From contig JAABRB010000119.1 of the NCBI GenBank assembly GCA_011391185.1, positions 1 to 9,326 of the forward strand: DNA of 9,326 nt, written 5' to 3'. The notes under the pieces were generated by a model. That model had not been told where the DNA came from and searched no databases. It was given only the letters and a program-made list of their open reading frames with translations. Origin of the DNA: Betaproteobacteria bacterium. GTDB taxonomy: Bacteria; Pseudomonadota; Gammaproteobacteria; Burkholderiales; SG8-39. This document shows, one piece after another, positions 1 through 7,096 of this stretch. Every line of letters begins with the position of its first letter. Within the stretch, counting starts at the first letter, position 1. A program made the translations under genes and the position numbers.

Positions 1-1
1 G

Positions 2-820
2 CACCTGAGCGCCTACGGGCGGACCGGCCCGCGCGCGGCCTGTCCCGGGTTCGACTATCTGATGCAGGCCGAGGCGGGTTACTTCTCGCTGACCGGCGAG
101 CCGGACACGCCGCCGACCCGCTTCGGGCTCTCGATCGTCGATCTGATGACGGGGCTCGGGCTCGCGTACGCGCTGCTCGCGGGGCTCACCGCGGCGCGTG
201 CCACGGGAGCCGGGCGGGACATCGACGTGAGCCTGTTCGACATGGCGCTCGCGAACACCTGCTACCTGGCCACGTGGTACCTGAACGAGGGTGCCGTCGC
301 CACGCGCCTGCCGCGCTCGGCGCATCCGGCGCTGACGCCCTGCCAGCTCTACCGCACGCGCGACGGCTGGATCTACATCATGTGCAACAAGGAGAAATTC
401 TGGCCGGCGCTGTGCGAGAAGCTCGGTCGCCGGGAGTGGATCGAGGACGCACGATTTCATCGCTTCGCCGATCGCCTGCAGCACCGCGATCTCCTGACCG
501 GGCTGCTCGACGCGGCGCTCGGGGAGCGGACAACCGAGGCGTGGCTCGCGCACTTCGCCGGCACGGTTCCGGCCGCGCCGATCAACGATCTCGCGCAGGC
601 GCTCGAGAACCCCTTCGTCACCGGGCTCGACAGGTTGCAGACGCTCACGCATCCGACCAGCGGACCGTACCGCATGGTGGCCCCGCCGGTGCGTAGCCCG
701 GGCGACGATCCGCCCGCCCGGTCCGCGCCCGCGCTCGGCGAGCACACCGAGACGCTGCTGCGGGAGCTCGGCTACGACGCCGCGCGCATCCGTGCGCTGC
801 GTGACGCCGGCGTGATTTGA
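2..820 (+). CDS. CaiB/BaiF family III CoA transferase, 5' end outside window
   Basis: The reading frame is open from base 2, so the gene begins left of the window; 272 residues are visible, and family members are usually about 390-410. Family III enzymes move CoA between acyl-CoA and a free carboxylic acid through an aspartyl-CoA thioester, in the cytoplasm. Seen here: the conserved SAYGRTGP near the left edge followed by PGFDYLMQA; the catalytic aspartate in LSIVDLMTG (codon 140-142), in the place of Asp169 of formyl-CoA transferase; the helix GAGRDIDVSLFDMAL; and the typical C-terminal LGEHTETLLRELGYD ending in LRDAGVI. The family assignment is firm. The acyl substrate cannot be read from the sequence. 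The next gene starts 22 bp downstream on the same strand, so co-transcription with the M20 hydrolase is likely. The first ATG in view (62) is internal, because homology continues upstream of it. Confidence 0.92.
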   Translation, partial: HLSAYGRTGPRAACPGFDYLMQAEAGYFSLTGEPDTPPTRFGLSIVDLMTGLGLAYALLAGLTAARATGAGRDIDVSLFDMALANTCYLATWYLNEGAVATRLPRSAHPALTPCQLYRTRDGWIYIMCNKEKFWPALCEKLGRREWIEDARFHRFADRLQHRDLLTGLLDAALGERTTEAWLAHFAGTVPAAPINDLAQALENPFVTGLDRLQTLTHPTSGPYRMVAPPVRSPGDDPPARSAPALGEHTETLLRELGYDAARIRALRDAGVI

Positions 821-842
821 GTCGGTCATCCCCGCCCGAACC

Positions 843-2090
843 ATGCCTCGCGACATCACTGAGTACGTATCGGCGAGCCGGCTCATCGAGCGGGTGAGTC
901 GGCTCGCGCAATTCGGCGCGCGGCCGGACGGTGGCGTCAATCGACAGGCGCTCACCGATTCCGAATTGCAGGCGCGACGTTTTCTTGCCGAGTACGCGCG
1001 CGCGCTGGGCTGCACGGCGTTCCAGGATGCGGCCGGGAATCTTTTCTTTCGCCGCGAGGGGACTGACGGAGACGCGCCGGTGTTGACCGGCAGCCACATC
1101 GACACGCAGCCCGCCGGCGGCAAGCTCGACGGCGCCTACGGCGTCTGCGCCGGACTGGAAGTGCTGGCGGCCCTGCACGACATGGGGGCGCGTACGCGGC
1201 GCCCCGTCGAAGTGGTGGTCTGGTCGAACGAGGAGGGCTGCCGCTTCGCGCCCGGCTCCATGGGATCGGCGGCGTTCGTCGACCCGGCGCGGCTGCCCGA
1301 ATTCCGGGCTGCGCTTGACGCGCAGGGCGTGAGTTACGGGGAATGCGTCGACCGGATGCAGCGCGAGCTCGCCGACATCCCGCTGCGGGAACTGCAGCTC
1401 GGTACGCATGCGTTCATCGAAGCCCACATCGAGCAGGGCCCGGTGCTGGAGCAAGCGACGGTGCCGATCGGCGCGGTCCGGGGCATCCAGGGCGTGCGTT
1501 GGTACCGGGTGCGGGCGCTGGGCCAGGCAGCGCACGCCGGCACCACGCCGCTCGAGCACCGGCGCGACGCGCTGCGCGCGCTCGCCGATCTCGCCGGCCG
1601 GGCGTACGCGTTTGCCGAGCGCACGAGGAGCCTACGCCTCACCATCGGCACGCTGCAGCTCGCGCCGGGCTCGATCAATACGATTCCGGGCGAGGCGACC
1701 CTGACGATCGACGCGCGCCATCCGGAGGCATCGGCCCTCGACGCCTGCGAGGCGCTGCTGAGCGGATTTTGCGCCGTGCCGCGCCATGGCTGCGAAGTTC
1801 GCTTCACGCAGACCATGGCGCTGCCGACGACCTGGTTCGACGACGCGGTGCGGGCGTCCATCCGGGAGGCGGCGGATCGGCTGGGGCTCGCTTCGATGGA
1901 GATGCTGTCCGGCGCATTCCACGATTCGGTGCATCTCGCGGGGCATTGCCCCACCGGCATGCTGTTCGTCCCCAGCCGTGCCGGGCTGAGCCACAATCCC
2001 GAGGAACACACCGATGCGGAGCATCTCGTGGCGGGTGCGCGGGTCCTCGCCGCCGTCGTGGCGCGGCACGCGGAGCTGGTTATCGAATAG
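843..2090 (+). CDS. M20-family Zn-dependent hydrolase (N-carbamoyl-L-amino acid amidohydrolase / allantoate amidohydrolase type)
   Basis: A cytoplasmic di-zinc amidohydrolase of 415 residues, the normal length for the hydantoinase/carbamoylase branch of peptidase family M20. Such enzymes hydrolyse N-carbamoyl amino acids, beta-ureidopropionate or allantoate. Visible motifs in order: GSHIDT (83-88, metal His85 and Asp87), GGKLDGAYGV (92-101, bridging Asp96), WSNEEGCRF (127-135, Glu130 catalytic and Glu131 metal), HIEQGP (195-200, metal His195), AAHAGTTPL in the dimerisation domain (His231), SINTIPGE and DARHP (278-294, Asn and Arg that usually contact the substrate carboxylate), and SHNPEEHT (383-390, metal His384). 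All catalytic positions are intact. ATG 843 is the only usable start: upstream in frame there is no ATG, GTG or TTG before the stop at 813-815. No clear Shine-Dalgarno precedes it, so translation may depend on the CoA transferase 22 bp upstream. Substrate within the family is not decidable here; hyuC, amaB and allC are all related names. Confidence 0.9.
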   Translation: MPRDITEYVSASRLIERVSRLAQFGARPDGGVNRQALTDSELQARRFLAEYARALGCTAFQDAAGNLFFRREGTDGDAPVLTGSHIDTQPAGGKLDGAYGVCAGLEVLAALHDMGARTRRPVEVVVWSNEEGCRFAPGSMGSAAFVDPARLPEFRAALDAQGVSYGECVDRMQRELADIPLRELQLGTHAFIEAHIEQGPVLEQATVPIGAVRGIQGVRWYRVRALGQAAHAGTTPLEHRRDALRALADLAGRAYAFAERTRSLRLTIGTLQLAPGSINTIPGEATLTIDARHPEASALDACEALLSGFCAVPRHGCEVRFTQTMALPTTWFDDAVRASIREAADRLGLASMEMLSGAFHDSVHLAGHCPTGMLFVPSRAGLSHNPEEHTDAEHLVAGARVLAAVVARHAELVIE

Positions 2091-2126
2091 TGTCTGGAAA
2101 TCGACCCATGATTGCGACGCCTGCCG

Positions 2127-2843
2127 CTATCCGAAATAGGCCTGGTGCACCGCCGCGTCGCGCGCGAGCTCCTGCGCGCTGCCGGAGGCGACCACGCGGC
2201 CCTGCGAGAGAACGTAGCCGAATTGCGCGATCGTGAGCGTCTGGCGCACGTTCTGCTCGACCAGGAACACCGTGATGCCCTGCTCGTTGATGCGCCGGAT
2301 GGTGTTGAAATTCTCCTTCACGAGCAGCGGCGAGAGTCCGAGCGACGGCTCGTCGATGAGCAGCAGCTGCGGTGCGCCCATCAGGCCGCGGCCGATCGAC
2401 ACCATCGCCTGCTCGCCGCCCGACATGGTGCCGGCGATCTGCGCACGCCGCTCGGCGAGGCGCGGGAAGATCTCATAGGCACGCGCGAGCCGCGCCGCTA
2501 TGGTCGCATCCGACGCTTCCTGGTACGCGCCCAGGCGCAGGTTCTCCTCCACCGTGAGCTTGGGAAACACCTTGCGTCCCTCGGGAATGCAGGCGATGCC
2601 CGCGGCGACCACCTTGTGCGTCGGCAGGCCGCTCAGCTCGGCCTCGCCGAAGCGGATCGAGCCCGCGCGGGGGGGCGTGAGGCCGAGGATGGCACGGATG
2701 AGCGTGGTCTTGCCCGAGCCGTTCGAGCCGAGCAGACAGGTGATGCTCCCGGGAGCGACCGAAAGCGTCACGCCCTCGAGCACGTCGGCCTTGTCGTAGG
2801 CGGCGTAGACGTCCCGCACTTCGAGCGATCGTCCGGGGCTCAT
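2127..2843 (-). CDS. livF: Liv-type ABC transporter ATP-binding protein LivF
   Basis: Cytoplasmic ATPase subunit (238 residues, usual length) of a high-affinity branched-chain or related amino acid importer. Seen: Walker A GSNGSGKTT (39-47, Lys45), the LivF-typical Q-loop region CIPEGRKVF (85-93), an intact ABC signature MSGGEQ (140-145), Walker B LLLIDEP (160-166, catalytic Glu165), and the LivF hallmark LVEQN (194-198), where Gln197 stands in place of the H-loop histidine. The end AVHQAYFG matches the family C terminus. It is the last gene of the transporter operon, 7 bp after the livG stop, with a GGAG about 10 nt before its ATG. It converges on the M20 hydrolase gene, whose stop lies 36 bp away, and I found no terminator hairpin in that gap. 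It should pair with LivG as a heterodimer. Confidence 0.96.
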   Translation of the reverse strand: MSPGRSLEVRDVYAAYDKADVLEGVTLSVAPGSITCLLGSNGSGKTTLIRAILGLTPPRAGSIRFGEAELSGLPTHKVVAAGIACIPEGRKVFPKLTVEENLRLGAYQEASDATIAARLARAYEIFPRLAERRAQIAGTMSGGEQAMVSIGRGLMGAPQLLLIDEPSLGLSPLLVKENFNTIRRINEQGITVFLVEQNVRQTLTIAQFGYVLSQGRVVASGSAQELARDAAVHQAYFG

Positions 2844-2850
2844 TGTGTCT

Positions 2851-3627
2851 TCACTCCACCCCCAGGTAGGCTTCCTGCACCTGGCGGTCGGCCGCCACTT
2901 CGCGATAGCTTCCCTCGCAGATCTTCTTGCCGAAATTGAGCACCACGCAGCGGTCGGTGATGCGCTCGATCACGCCCATCTCGTGCTCGATGATGACGAT
3001 GGTCAGTCCCGCGATGCGCCCGCGGATCTCCATGATGTCGTCCATCAGCTCGCGCGTCTCGTCCTCTGTCATGCCGGCCGAGGGCTCGTCCAGCAGGAGC
3101 AGCCTGGGCTGGCTGATCAGCGCGCGGCAGATCTCTATGCGACGCCGGTCGATCATCGGCAGGGCCCCTACCGCCTCGAACATGCGCTCTGCGAGCGGCG
3201 CATCGAACACACGCACCAGCTCCCGCGCCTCCTCGAAAGCCTGCACGAACTGGCGCGCGAAGGCCGCGCGGCTGAACAGGTTGAACCATAGCCCGCGCCG
3301 CAGTCGCTTGTGACTGCCGATCATGATGTTGTCGACGATCGACAGCGGCAGACACAGGCGCGAGCGCTGGAAGGTGCGCGCGATGCCCGCATCGTAGACC
3401 GCCTGCGCCGGCAGGTTGGTGATGTCGCGCCCGAGGAAGCTCGCCCGGCCCTCATTCGCCTCGTAGATACCCGTGAGCACGTTGAATGCCGTGGTCTTGC
3501 CCGAGCCGTTCGGGCCGATGAGACCCACGATCTCGCCTTCGCCCACCTGCATGTCGAGCTTGTCGAGCGCCACCAGTCCGCCGAAGCGGCGGCTCAAGCC
3601 CTCGAGTGCGAGCACCTGCGCGCTCAT
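2851..3627 (-). CDS. livG: Liv-type ABC transporter ATP-binding protein LivG, with degenerate signature motif
   Basis: Second cytoplasmic ATPase (258 residues). The start is the ATG at 3627, which overlaps the livM stop as ATGA and begins MSAQVLALEGLSRRFGG, the expected LivG N terminus. A longer open frame upstream is livM read in the wrong frame. Seen: Walker A GPNGSGKTT (38-46, Lys44), the Q-loop GIARTFQ (Gln87), Walker B LLLLDEP (176-182, Glu181), the H-loop IIEHEM (His215) and the ending VQEAYLG. Unusual: the ABC signature, normally LSYGQQRR or similar in LivG, reads LPMIDRRR (156-163), so the Ser, Gly and Gln of the C-loop are all replaced. The flanks RIEICRALISQPRLLLLDEP are intact and there is no frameshift, so this is substitution rather than decay. 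It is translationally coupled to livM and 7 bp before livF. Assignment as LivG is firm; mechanism is discussed under findings. Confidence 0.94.
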   Translation of the reverse strand: MSAQVLALEGLSRRFGGLVALDKLDMQVGEGEIVGLIGPNGSGKTTAFNVLTGIYEANEGRASFLGRDITNLPAQAVYDAGIARTFQRSRLCLPLSIVDNIMIGSHKRLRRGLWFNLFSRAAFARQFVQAFEEARELVRVFDAPLAERMFEAVGALPMIDRRRIEICRALISQPRLLLLDEPSAGMTEDETRELMDDIMEIRGRIAGLTIVIIEHEMGVIERITDRCVVLNFGKKICEGSYREVAADRQVQEAYLGVE

Positions 3628-4769
3628 CGCGGCCGCCAGCCGGGCAGATAGACGCGCAGTCGCCGCGTGAGCAGTCCCTCCGGGCGGTACAACAGCACCA
3701 GAATCACCAGCGCCGCGAACAGCAGGAACCGGTACTCCTGGATCAGTTGCAGCTTCTCGGGCAGCATCACCACGATCGCCGCGGCGAGCGCCGCGCCCCA
3801 GGGATTGCCGATGCCGCCGAGCAGGATGATCGACACCATGATCAGCGAGTCGCCGAAGGAAAAGTTGGTCGGTGCGATGAAACCGAGCATCAGCGCGTAG
3901 AGCGCGCCCGCTACCCCGGCCATGAAGTTGCCCAGCGTGAAGGCGACGGTCTTCCAGCGCGCGATGTGGATGCCGAAACAGGCCGCGGCCGTCTCGTCCA
4001 GGCGCACGGCGTCGAGACTCAAGCCGATCCACGAGCGCTCGAGCCGGCGCGTGATGGCGAAGCCGATCACCACGAGCAGCAGCGCCATCAGCACGTAGCT
4101 CATGTAGAAGGAAAACTCGATCCCCGCGACGCTGAAGTTCTCGTTGAACTTCCAGCCGAGCACCTGCATGCTGGGCAGCTTCAGGCCCTGCGGCCCGCCG
4201 AGCGTATCGTTGACTTCCAGAAAGGTCTTGAACAGCAGCACGAAGGCGATCGTCACCACCGCCGAGTAGTGCCCGCGCGTACGGATCACCGGCAGGATCA
4301 GGATGGAGCCGACGAGCGCTGCCACCGCGCCGCCGATGGCGAGCACGAGAAGATGCGGGATCGCAGTGTGCGCGCTGAGCACCGCCGCGGTGTAGCAGCC
4401 GACACCCAGGAACGCCGCGGGGGCGAAATTCACCATCCCGGCGTAGCCGAACTGGATGGTGAGCCCCAGGCAAACGAGGAGGTAGACCAGCACCGTGCCG
4501 ACCATCAGGAGCGGGAAATGGTCGTCGTGAAAGAACGCAACGAACACGATCACCCCCGCGATCGCGAGGCGGTTCATCGCGGACTCGCGCTGGGTGAAGG
4601 CGCGCGTCGCCGGTTCGAGCCAGCCGCAGCGCCGCGCGACCAGGGTGCCGACCACTGCCGCGGCGAGCACGCCCACCACTTCCCACTCGTTCTCGGCCCA
4701 CATGAAGGCGATGGCGAGCGCCGTCACGAGCCCTGCGGCGAGCGCACCCGGCCACAACGGCACGCTCAT
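3624..4769 (-). CDS. livM: Liv-type ABC transporter permease LivM
   Basis: Inner-membrane permease subunit of 381 residues, within the usual range for LivM. The start at ATG 4769 overlaps the livH stop (ATGA, 4766-4769); the open frame continuing upstream is livH out of frame. Hydrophobic segments are visible at roughly 8-24, 31-46, 67-81, 88-106, 113-134, 139-161, 166-183, 221-240, 273-297, 308-336 and 346-362. Family landmarks are LGLTIQFGYAGMVNFAPAAF (101-120), RTRGHYSAVVTIAF (163-176), and the cytoplasmic coupling loop around DAVRLDETAAACFGIHIARWK (253-273, the EAA-like segment that docks on the ATPases), followed by GALYALMLGFIAP and LLGGIGNPWGA. The N-terminal 65 residues, with two hydrophobic stretches before the conserved core, are the variable part. 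It forms the channel together with LivH. Nothing looks broken. Confidence 0.95.
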   Translation of the reverse strand: MSVPLWPGALAAGLVTALAIAFMWAENEWEVVGVLAAAVVGTLVARRCGWLEPATRAFTQRESAMNRLAIAGVIVFVAFFHDDHFPLLMVGTVLVYLLVCLGLTIQFGYAGMVNFAPAAFLGVGCYTAAVLSAHTAIPHLLVLAIGGAVAALVGSILILPVIRTRGHYSAVVTIAFVLLFKTFLEVNDTLGGPQGLKLPSMQVLGWKFNENFSVAGIEFSFYMSYVLMALLLVVIGFAITRRLERSWIGLSLDAVRLDETAAACFGIHIARWKTVAFTLGNFMAGVAGALYALMLGFIAPTNFSFGDSLIMVSIILLGGIGNPWGAALAAAIVVMLPEKLQLIQEYRFLLFAALVILVLLYRPEGLLTRRLRVYLPGWRPR

Positions 4770-5686
4770 ACGCGCTCGCTCGTTTTCTCGGCGATCAGGC
4801 CGGTCGGGCGCCACGCCATGATCGCGATCACCACGGCGAAGGCGAACACGTCCTTGTAGGCGCTCGCGAACGGCAACGCCACGGCGCCGACCGTCTGCAG
4901 CGCGGCGAACAGGAAACCCCCCAGGATCGCGCCGTAGATGTTGCCCAGTCCGCCGACGATTGCCGCACTGAAGCCGATCACCCCGAGCAACAGGCCCATG
5001 CCGAAGTTGATCTCGTTGTAATACAGGCCGTTCATCACCCCGGCGAAGGCCGCCACCGCCGAGCCGAGCGCGAAGGTCACCAGCACGATCAGCGTGAAGT
5101 TGATGCCCATGGTCTTCGCGGTCTCTTCGTCCTGCGCGACCGCGCGGATCGCCAGGCCGAGCCTGGTGCGGTTGATGAGCACGTGGATGGCGACGATCAC
5201 CGCGAGCCCGCCGAGGAACAGGAGCGCGCTGTCCAGGCGCAGGTTGAAGCTGCCGAGCGCAACCGCGCTGTCCGGCAGGAGCGCGGGAAAGCGCTTCGGA
5301 TTCGCGCCGTCGGGGAAGAAGAGCCGCACGCATTCGCGCAGGACCGTGCCGAGCATCAGCGTCACCAGCAGGATGTTGAGCGGCGGCGCGGCCTTGAGCG
5401 GCATCACGAGATATTTCGCGATCAACGCACCGAGGATCGCCATGGCGCCGGTCGCGATCAGCAGCACCGCCACGACCTGCAACCACGGGTTGCTCGCGCC
5501 GATCGCCTGCAACCCGAGGTATGTCGAGAAGCCGGCGAAGGTGCCCACCGTGAGCACGTCGCCGTGGCTGAACTTGATGATGTCGAGCACGCCGAAGAAC
5601 AGCGTGAAGCCGACCGCGACCAGGGCATACATCATGCCCAGCATCAGGCCGTTGGCGACGAATTGCGCGAGGAGTCCGGCGTCCAT
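4766..5686 (-). CDS. livH: Liv-type ABC transporter permease LivH
   Basis: Inner-membrane permease of 306 residues, close to the usual length. Seen: the N-terminal LMLGMMYALVAVGFTLFFGV followed by IKFSHGDVLTVG (37-48), a LivH hallmark; about eight hydrophobic segments; the ATPase-coupling loop TRLGLAIRAVAQDEETAKTM (174-193); and GGLGNIYGAILGGF (245-258). The start is ATG 5686. No good Shine-Dalgarno is visible in front of it, in contrast to the binding-protein gene. It lies 78 bp after the binding-protein stop, and that gap contains a strong hairpin (5711-5747). The likely consequence is lower expression of the permease and ATPase genes than of the binding protein. Its stop overlaps the livM start by 4 bp. 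Confidence 0.96.
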   Translation of the reverse strand: MDAGLLAQFVANGLMLGMMYALVAVGFTLFFGVLDIIKFSHGDVLTVGTFAGFSTYLGLQAIGASNPWLQVVAVLLIATGAMAILGALIAKYLVMPLKAAPPLNILLVTLMLGTVLRECVRLFFPDGANPKRFPALLPDSAVALGSFNLRLDSALLFLGGLAVIVAIHVLINRTRLGLAIRAVAQDEETAKTMGINFTLIVLVTFALGSAVAAFAGVMNGLYYNEINFGMGLLLGVIGFSAAIVGGLGNIYGAILGGFLFAALQTVGAVALPFASAYKDVFAFAVVIAIMAWRPTGLIAEKTSERV

Positions 5687-5710
5687 TGCGGTTCGGGCGT
5701 AGGCGCAATC

Positions 5711-5747
5711 GCTCCATGGGCGGGCAGCGCGCCCGCCCTCCCGGAGC
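5711..5747 (-). promoter_or_regulatory. Intercistronic GC-rich hairpin between binding-protein gene and livH
   Basis: An inverted repeat with a perfect 8-bp inner stem (GGGCGGGC at 5718-5725 with GCCCGCCC at 5731-5738, 5-nt loop) and an outer 5-bp stem (GCTCC at 5711-5715 with GGAGC at 5743-5747), separated by a 2/4-nt internal loop. It begins 17 nt after the binding-protein stop and ends 24 nt before the livH ATG. There is no T-run on either strand, so it does not look like a complete intrinsic terminator. A role as an mRNA 3'-end stabiliser or partial attenuator, like the hairpins after other periplasmic binding-protein genes, is inferred. Confidence 0.6.
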
Positions 5748-5764
5748 TCGCGCCGGGCGGCGGC

Positions 5765-6931
5765 TTACTTTCCGGCGAGCTTGCGCTTGCCCGTGGCGTA
5801 CTCGCTGTCTTCCCAGACGACCCACTTGCCGTCCTGGGCGACATACTTGGTGATCGCCGCGATCGTGTTCTGGCCGTGGTCGTCGAAGCTGATCTTGCCG
5901 ACGATCGAATCGACGTCCTTGACCTTGTTGAGCGCAGCAGTGACCTTCTTGCGATCCGGGCCGACTTTCTCGATGGTGTCGAGGATCAGGTTCATCGCGG
6001 CGAACGCGAACGCCCCGTAAGCCTCGGGCGATTCGGCGTACTTGGCCTGAGCGTACTTTGCCGTGAAAAACAGGCCGCCGGGCAGCTTATCGATCGGCGC
6101 GCCTTCGCGGAAGGCGAGCGTGCCTTCGGCGAGCGGCCCGAGCCCCGTGAGGAAGGCGTCCGAGACGATGCCCGAGGTACCGATCAGCTGGGCCTTGATG
6201 CCGAGCTTGTCCATCTGCGAGCGGATGCGCACGCCGATCGGCGTGAGGCCGCCGAAGTAGATCGCGTCCACATTCAGCGACTTGATCTGCGTGAGCTCGG
6301 CGTTGAAGTCCTGCTGGTCGGCGGTGACACCGAAGGTGCCGACGATCTTGCCGCCGTTCTTGGCGAGGAACTCGCTGAAATACTTGTTGTGTCCCTTGCC
6401 GTAGTCGGTGGTGTCGTGGATCACCGCGATCTTCTTGAAGCCCTGGCCGGTGGAGAACTTGGCGTTCACCTCGTTCTGGTTGATCATCGTGCCGTTGACG
6501 CGATGGATCTCCTTGTAGTCGTTGCCGTAGGTGATGTCGGGCAGCACCGCGCCCCACACGACCACCGGCAGGCCGAACTTGTGATAGATGTCCACGGTGC
6601 CGATCGCCACCGCCGAGCAGTAGTGCGTCGCGCCGGCGATGATCGCGCGATCGGCGGCGGCCTTGGTCGCCACCTGCACGCCGACGTTCGGCTTGCACTC
6701 GTCGTCGAGCACCACCATCTCGTACGTGTACTTGGCCTTGGGGTCCTCGTTGCGCAGCCGCACCGCGAGGTCGGCGGAGTTGCGCCCGCCCAGGCCGTTG
6801 ACCGACACCCCGCCGGTGAGCGGGCCGATGAACACCACCTTGACGACTTTCTTGGCAGCGATCGCGCTGTCGGCGGCGAGCGCGAGGCCGAGGACGAGCG
6901 CGGCGGCCGACAGGTTGCGGATGATCTTCAT
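5765..6931 (-). CDS. LivJ/LivK-family periplasmic amino-acid-binding protein (type I periplasmic binding fold)
   Basis: Soluble receptor of the transporter, 388 residues including a Sec signal peptide: positive MKIIR, hydrophobic 7-20, and likely cleavage after AIA (25) or one residue later. The mature part starts KKVVKVVFIGPLTGG, the standard beginning of this family. Other landmarks are LDDECKPN (75-82), IIAGATHYCS (97-106), IAVIHDTTDYGKG (168-180), DFNAELTQIK (208-217) and YFGG (225-228). Cys79 and Cys105 are placed to form the disulfide known from E. coli LIV-binding protein. Several ligand-contact positions differ from that protein (see findings), so the ligand is uncertain and I give no symbol. 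It is the first gene of the operon and has the strongest ribosome binding site in the window. The start at ATG 6931 is supported by both the signal peptide and that site. Confidence 0.93.
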   Translation of the reverse strand: MKIIRNLSAAALVLGLALAADSAIAAKKVVKVVFIGPLTGGVSVNGLGGRNSADLAVRLRNEDPKAKYTYEMVVLDDECKPNVGVQVATKAAADRAIIAGATHYCSAVAIGTVDIYHKFGLPVVVWGAVLPDITYGNDYKEIHRVNGTMINQNEVNAKFSTGQGFKKIAVIHDTTDYGKGHNKYFSEFLAKNGGKIVGTFGVTADQQDFNAELTQIKSLNVDAIYFGGLTPIGVRIRSQMDKLGIKAQLIGTSGIVSDAFLTGLGPLAEGTLAFREGAPIDKLPGGLFFTAKYAQAKYAESPEAYGAFAFAAMNLILDTIEKVGPDRKKVTAALNKVKDVDSIVGKISFDDHGQNTIAAITKYVAQDGKWVVWEDSEYATGKRKLAGK

Positions 6932-6937
6932 TGCAAT

Positions 6938-6945
6938 CTCCCCCC
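6938..6945 (-). promoter_or_regulatory. Strong ribosome binding site of the binding-protein gene
   Basis: On the minus strand the bases GGGGGGAG end 6 nt before the ATG at 6931-6929, an almost ideal Shine-Dalgarno position. It fixes the start and contrasts with the absent or weak sites of livH, livM and livG. This fits the need for excess periplasmic receptor over membrane complex. Confidence 0.75.
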
Positions 6946-7070
6946 TTGGAATAGCCCGGAAAATCTGGGTTGACAGGCAGCTTGCCCCAACGCTGTGGGA
7001 GGGTCAAGCCGCGTCAGCGAAGCGCCTGCACGGGATAGGCCGAGCATGCGCGTGATGCAGGTCCGTTGAC

Positions 7071-7096
7071 GCGCGGGTTCCCGGACGGGAGCGCGC
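7071..7096 (-). terminator. Possible weak terminator hairpin after pepN
   Basis: GCGCG (7071-7075) pairs with CGCGC (7092-7096), and TCCC (7079-7082) with GGGA (7087-7090), around a GGAC loop with a small asymmetric bulge. It lies about 40 nt after the pepN stop. No U-tract follows on the minus strand, and an alternative pairing (GTCCG 7061-7065 with CGGAC 7082-7086) exists, so this is only a candidate. Confidence 0.25.

Noticed and set aside
2126..2142. Small inverted repeat CTAT..ATAG at the end of livF as a terminator
   Set aside because: The stem has only 4 bp, lies within the last codons of livF and has no T-run.
3628..4755. Long N-terminal extension that would make LivG 634 residues
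   Set aside because: The extension is livM read in the wrong frame; LivG homology starts exactly at the ATG at 3627, which overlaps the livM stop.
3606..4859. 417-codon open frame on the plus strand
   Set aside because: It is antisense to livM and part of livH. The translation is low-complexity His/Arg/Glu-rich, as expected when hydrophobic codons are read in reverse.
4770..5825. Long N-terminal extension that would make LivM 733 residues
   Set aside because: The extension is livH out of frame; the coupled ATG at 4769 gives a normal-length LivM.
5183..6973. 596-codon open frame on the plus strand
   Set aside because: It lies antisense to livH and the binding-protein gene, is very rich in Asp, Arg, His and Glu with no recognisable domain, and arises from strong third-position GC bias of the real genes.
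6970..6992. Perfect TTGACA on the plus strand as a -35 box
   Set aside because: No -10 box stands 16-18 bp downstream and no plus-strand gene follows; pepN occupies the opposite strand.
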